Source: Carex sylvatica
Taxonomy: Eukaryota; Streptophyta; Magnoliopsida; Poales; Cyperaceae
Direction: 5' to 3'
DNA length: 64,000 bases
Assembly (NCBI GenBank): GCA_964058845.1
Contig: CAXKVR010000093.1
Location: 620,001-684,000 of the forward strand
Under the pieces are notes generated by a model. It was not told the origin of the DNA and did not search any database. It saw only the letters and a list, made by a program, of their open reading frames with translations. Of the stretch, positions 59,183 through 64,000 are shown piece by piece (position 1 is the first letter of the stretch; each line of letters starts with the position of its first letter). Both the position numbers and the translations under genes were made by a program.

Positions 59183-59250
59183 ACACAACAACAACAACAA
59201 TAACGGAGCTTTTAATCCCAAATAAGTTGGAGTAGGCTAGAAATGAAACT
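59183..59250 (+). repeat. Widespread plant repeat motif (CAACAACAACAA..TTTTAATCCCAAATAAG)
   Basis: ACAACAACAACAATAACGGA followed by GCTTTTAATCCCAAATAAGT and TGGAGTAGGCTAGAAATGAA resembles an interspersed motif seen in many plant genomes and transcripts. Recognised by memory of the pattern; its element class is not resolved here. Confidence 0.45.
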
Positions 59251-60005
59251 CAATCGTAATAACAAAGTAAGGTAGATAATAATAAAATAAATTATTAGTC
59301 AGAAATTCTATCGCTAGAAATGTGACGAGACAGATGGGATGACTCTAAGTGTTGTGAAATGTATGAGAGTGAAAAATATAAAATTAAAAAAGTTTGTTTG
59401 TAAATACATTTTCATATGAAAATTATGTTGAACGGTTCATGATTAACTATTTGAAAGAAAAAAAACATATATTTAGTATAGCAAACGAACTTTTTTAAAT
59501 AAAAGATGCTATACTAAGAAATTTCTTTAAAGAAAAGATAAGGAAGTAAACATTGGATTAGGGAATCCTTTTTAATTATATTACTTTGTTATAAATAGTT
59601 GAATTTCATTACAAAATTATCCTTGTAATTTAAATTTGAAAAAAGGACAAAGTCTACAGATGAAAGAACTCTTATTTTATACAAAACATGGTAAAAAAGT
59701 TTTTTTTTTTTTTTTTTCTCTCTCTCTACATTATCGTATTGTAATACGCGGGCTGCGAGTTTGTAACCTGCAAGGATCACCTCGTTTCGAGCTTTACTAG
59801 TTGAATTGGGTCAAATGCATGCATGGTTGGACTTATTAAAGCGTACCTGTCTTAGCAACGATATATTTTTTTTATTATGTAAGATTATATATAGGATATA
59901 TTCAAAACTATATATAATATAAATGTACTATAAATAAAAGTAAAATGACCTATAGATGTCTAGTATCATTATCTGATAATGCCTCATAATGTTAATGTCT
60001 CCATT
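59251..60005. other. AT-rich stretch with a diverged fold-back arm
   Basis: 59,385-59,490 holds a decayed core (TTTGTTTGTAAATACATTTT, TTATGTTGAACGGTTCATGA). No gene; the poly-T tract at 59,700-59,718 is a simple repeat. Confidence 0.45.
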
Positions 60006-60325
60006 GTGTCTCATATCATTATCTGATATTTTAAAATCAGAACAATTTATCCAAATAGCTTAACATGATCTCCGTATTAAAATGTGCTCAAAGGCCAATT
60101 TTATATTCTTAATTTTTTTTACTGTTATTCTAGGTAGGTTTTTAAATGATTCATAATCTTTTCAAGAATAATGATTTTGTACCAATCTACAACAAAAAGT
60201 ATTTTTTTTCTTATTTTGATTAATATGGGGATCATGTACGTTGAGCTGTTCGGATCAATAGTTTAGACTTTAAAAATAGACATAAGAATGAGAGACATGA
60301 TTGATGCATTAAAGACATGAGACAC
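60006..60325. mobile_element. Degenerate fold-back MITE, ends GTGTCTCAT
   Basis: GTGTCTCATATCATT at the left faces AAAGACATGAGACAC at the right. Core blocks are recognisable in the left arm (TAACATGATCTCCGTATTAA, AATTTTATATTCTTAATTTT) and mirrored in the right arm (GATTAATATGGGGATCATGT, GTTCGGATCAATAGTTTAGA). Confidence 0.65.
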
Positions 60326-60830
60326 TTGAATTCTAAAGTAAAAATGATGAAAATGATGATAATATTTTAGAGATGGTATTTTGTTTCACTTCTCTTATGG
60401 ATGGACCGTTCAACTACCAGATTAATACTGAAAAGTTAGTAAATTTAAGATATGATGTTCTATTCTATGGAATTAATTAAATATGATAATATAACACAAT
60501 TAGATCATGATGATATAAAATCAAATGGCGGCAACTGATGGTTTAATTAGTGATGCTTCAAATTATTAATTAAATTTTAAAAAAAATGGGATTTGGAGAT
60601 GATTGCAAAGCAAGTAATTTTTTTTCAAGAGTCGTGGCTAATTTTTTTCATATAACATTTCCGACAAAAGATGATTGCAAAGTTGAAGAGTGTAATTGTG
60701 GGAAATATAAACTTATTAATCATGTTGCTAGTTAAATATAACAGTTAACCGTAACAGATATATACGTAGATGATGATAAATTATGTTTGCAGTCTTCTAC
60801 ATTGTCATGGGATGCTTTTTTTGAAAGCTT

Positions 60831-60935
60831 CGTAGAGGCTACAAACTAGTGAGCAAGGATCAAATTCTCGACCTTTAGGTAACCAACAGTCTTACAACTT
60901 TTTTTTACCTAACTGTGCTACTACCCCATTCTCCT
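60831..60935 (-). repeat. tRNA-derived SINE-like relic
   Basis: On the minus strand GTAGCACAGTTAGG resembles a pol III A box, followed by GTAAGACTGTTGGTTACCTA and AAGGTCGAGAATTTGATCC, a B-box-like segment. Spacing is longer than in a tRNA because of a poly-A insert. Boundaries and tail are not defined. Confidence 0.35.
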
Positions 60936-62453
60936 ATCATGGAATGTTGAAGCTCGTTTTTAGCAAGTGAATAAGGGAATATTTAATGTTACTTAGTGAG
61001 TGTAGGATCTATAGTAGGTGCGTATGATATACATAATATGTAACATGTTTCTTGGATAAAAAAGAAAGAAAGAAAGATCGAATAATAATAAAATTTTCTC
61101 TCTTGACAATTAAATTAGAAAGTGATACTGTTAGAAGTAATTATAGGAGACATGAAGAATAAAGTGAAGTGAAAAATTGGCAGGGTACACCTTCCTCACC
61201 CTTTCCATTCCCGAATGCTCCAATGGTTAGCAATTACAGAAAATCGCTTCTTCCCATTAATGCTATTATTGTCAATTTCGCGAAAGGCTAAAGTTGCCTC
61301 GTAATTGTGTAAATGGTTATTGTTTTTACATTGTTCATATAAGAAATTGTTCTATGAGATAGAGAAGGTTATAACAAAACACAGAAAGGTTCAAGCCAAG
61401 AAAAAAACTATTACCTTGTAAGAAATTAGTTCTCCTCTTGCTTTCAAGATTCTCCAAGTTGCTCCTCTAGTATTTCGTGATTTCTATTTGTTGTTCTGAC
61501 TTTGTAATTCTCCGTTAACACTTAGGCACTGGGATGCAAAAATCCAAATCAGGAATTGATTTCTCTACAAGAAAAAATTTAAATTATTTCTATTAAATTA
61601 CCAAATTTAGAATTGAGAGAGAGATATTGCTCCATTTCAAAGAAAGAAAGAAAAAATTGAGAAAAAAAGAGACCTTGTTCAAGAGTGAGAAGCATTAGGG
61701 AGGAAGAAGCAAATACTTAAATTGTTTATATCCTTGAATAGGATCCAATGAAGACCGAGGGGTAAGTAACTTATTTAAGTCCCCATTATGACCAAACAAG
61801 TTTGTGGTAACTTGCCAAAAAAGAAAACGAAAAAAACAAAATTGCCGCATAGCACCATGACGTTCATCACATATAGTGGGTATATTTTTTTTATTGTACA
61901 GTAGGCTTATTAGAATAAGTAAACGAAATGGTCGACATATATATTAAATTAAATAAACACCGGTTGTTATACCAGCTATCCTTTAATTAACACATCCATC
62001 CATCATCCATGTGCTTAAGCTAGAGTATATTTTACTTAGTTATTTTCTACTGCAAAATGTAATGGTTCAGTAATGGAGAACGGAAACCTGTTCTATTTTT
62101 TATTTTTATTTTAAAAGGTTAGCAGCAATAGCCTGCTAACTATTGTACTAATAAAATAGTTCTTTACACGCAAATGGTGCCTCATTGACAATAATTAGAA
62201 AACAATATAGTAAACCACTCATTGTATAATCTTTAATAATCACACCTCAGTCCCTTGGGAGATACCAGCTACGTACGCACCCTTAGCAATAGTTAGTAGA
62301 AGATTAATACGTGCTCCACTGTTGTATTTATATTTTTGTTTCATTGATTAATACGTCAATCGATATTGTTTGGTTGGAGTAGACTCTTATTCCTCTCATG
62401 CCACAAGTCCCTGCCCCTATATATCACATGTCAGTCTTGCAGGCCCTCTCAGC
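60936..62453. other. Intergenic stretch, no gene seen
   Basis: Short frames, poly-A and GAAA runs (near 61,060 and 61,640). A TATA-like CCCCTATATATCAC at about 62,415 lies just before an inverted-repeat element but has no gene behind it. Confidence 0.5.
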
Positions 62454-63537
62454 ATGGTTCTGAAATTCGGAATCGGAATCGGAATTAGAGTTGGATTGTT
62501 AACCGTGGAATCAGAATCGGAATCAAAAGAATTGGCCAGAATCGAATCGGTAACTCGGATTTTTTTGGCAGAAACTTGTTTTGTAGCCAAAAAGTAGAAA
62601 AAAATTGATAAAAATAACTTGCATGCTTTTTAATGCTGTGAAGAACAATGGCAACGGGTCAAAGCTGTCAGATTCTCGTTAAGATTCACACGAACTTGAT
62701 ATGCACAAATCTTGAAGCAATATGTACTAATCTAACACGATTTTTTTGGAATGATGATCGAAATATATCAAATTTCATTTTTTGTGAAACAAGAAATAAT
62801 GAAGAAAGATCATAGACAGCATTATCAAAAGGTTTAACCCACATTGAAATTTTTAACAACTACCACACAAATTACAAAAATTAGCACCCACCTCCACTCA
62901 GAAACGTTCAGGATTAATAAAATTTACAGGGACTAGGATGCAAAAGTGTAGACCAAAATTATATCGTCCTCAATCTGCTTCTATATGGTTTGTACTCTGC
63001 GTAATATATCAACCGACTGATTTAGATCTAACGCTTGTAATTTTGTAGCATAGATCTTGTATACAGGAAACATTTGGAGGCTATCAATTCTCTTCCACAC
63101 CGAAATAGTAAAATGAGGGGCGGATTGTAATTTTCCCTTTTATTCCCCTTTCTCCTGCGCCTACGATTGAGACTCCCAGCGATTAAAATTCTTCTCCTGC
63201 GATTTGAGACTCCTGCGCCAATTAAAATCGAATGGGACTCCTTCTCCAATTGAAATTTCCAGCGCCGATTGAGACTCTCAGCGCACAGCCTACGACAGCA
63301 CAGCCGCAGGCTGAGACTCGTCCAAGTTAGTGTGATACCGTCATTTTTGCTTTGGATCGGCTCAACTCAGAGTAAACTCGATGTAACTCAGCTCGAAAAT
63401 TCGAAAACTTGGCCAAGTCAACCACTGTTCATTCGAGTTTTACCAAAAAACTCGTCTAGGCACAAGACTCAGATAAAACTCGGTCCGGTTCTGTCCGATT
63501 CCGAGTTGACTTGAAATCGGCCGATTTTCAGAACCAT
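62454..63537. mobile_element. 1.1-kb inverted-repeat element rich in GAATCGG
   Basis: ATGGTTCTGAAATTCGGAAT at the left faces CGATTTTCAGAACCAT at the right; both ends are followed inward by GGAATCGGAATC-type motifs. The centre (63,110-63,300) holds diverged repeats of GATTGAGACTCCCAGCG. Frames of 75-81 codons are repeat-derived. No transposase seen. Confidence 0.5.
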
Positions 63538-64000
63538 ACATCCCAGTGTAGCCTTGTGCTCCCACCGAACTTGTTAGAGTTTGGAAGTTACCAGTCGGCT
63601 GGGGGATATTCAGGTGTGCTATTTCAAAGGTTTCATGAAGCTTTTTCTTTGAAATTCTCTTCCTGAATGTACTTCTAAATGCAGGAAATTAGATAAGTGC
63701 AATCATTAACAGACTAAGGCACACACCAAAGAACCGGCCCAAAACATGAATTCAGCCCTGTTGTATGGGCTTTGATCCCATCTCCATCTCACATGTATTA
63801 TGTCATTGTCATAATTTCCAAACTCTAACTTGGACCGAATACAAACGACGAAACTAAGAAAGCCATGAGCACAGCATCTGTGATCCAATGATCCTCGATT
63901 GATGCAGCTTTTGTGCAACTCTATTTGAAATTCTCTTTCGCAATTTCTTCTTAATACAGACAATTGTCCATCCTTTCCTAAACCAGTAAACCAGTCATGC
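63538..64000. other. Terminal stretch, no gene recognised
   Basis: A minus-strand frame of 85 codons (63,706-63,963) is open to a Met but has no recognisable motif; it may continue beyond the window. Confidence 0.35.

Noticed and set aside
63706..63963. 85-codon minus-strand frame at the right edge
   Set aside because: No motif recognised and it abuts the window end; cannot be supported as a gene.

Overview
The window looks like nuclear DNA of a flowering plant: AT-rich, few genes, introns with GT..AG borders, and intergenic space filled with fold-back elements, tandem repeats and decayed transposons. The gene families (MATH-BTB, GH17-X8-GPI glucanase, jacalin-related lectin, AKT2-like K+ channel, MAIN-like plant mobile domain, L1-type LINE) are all plant-typical. 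The single-exon MATH-BTB gene would fit a monocot, but the species cannot be fixed from sequence alone.

Layout. 0-9.3 kb: transposon-like and retrotransposon-like DNA without readable genes, including two diverged direct copies at 2.4 and 8.4 kb and a 285-bp tandem duplication at 7.5 kb. 9.5-12.4 kb: a MAIN-like (plant mobile domain) pseudogene behind a long TA-rich repeat leader. 14.1-15.5 kb: minus-strand LINE reverse-transcriptase remnant. 17.5-27.6 kb: a young tandem array of a ~1,680-bp unit (four copies, three almost identical) flanked by older partial copies. 29.5-30.6 kb: intact MATH-BTB gene, its leader made of higher-order tandem repeats, bracketed by two ~400-bp direct copies. 31-38.8 kb: fold-back elements, an LTR-like tandem block and a CACTA end. 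39.0-41.3 kb: an intact three-exon minus-strand GH17 beta-1,3-glucanase gene whose splice junctions give a 480-residue protein; intron 1 holds an in-frame partial copy of exon 2. 42-49.5 kb: more fold-back elements, a GC-richer possible leader exon at 46 kb, and an AKT2-like Shaker K+ channel pseudogene. 50.3-56.9 kb: a minus-strand multi-domain jacalin-related lectin locus, partly intact and partly broken, with an in-frame 30-bp minisatellite in one domain, a small transposon in another and a cluster of fold-backs in a large intron. 57-64 kb: no gene recognised; SINE-like and inverted-repeat remnants.

The two genes that read as functional are the MATH-BTB substrate adaptor (29,527-30,576) and the GPI-anchored glucanase (39,046-41,317). 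The lectin locus has intact domains but visible lesions. No prokaryotic features (operons, CRISPR) are present. The most unusual signals are a ~150-bp core shared by fold-back elements with otherwise different ends, and the lectin exon turned into a coding minisatellite.
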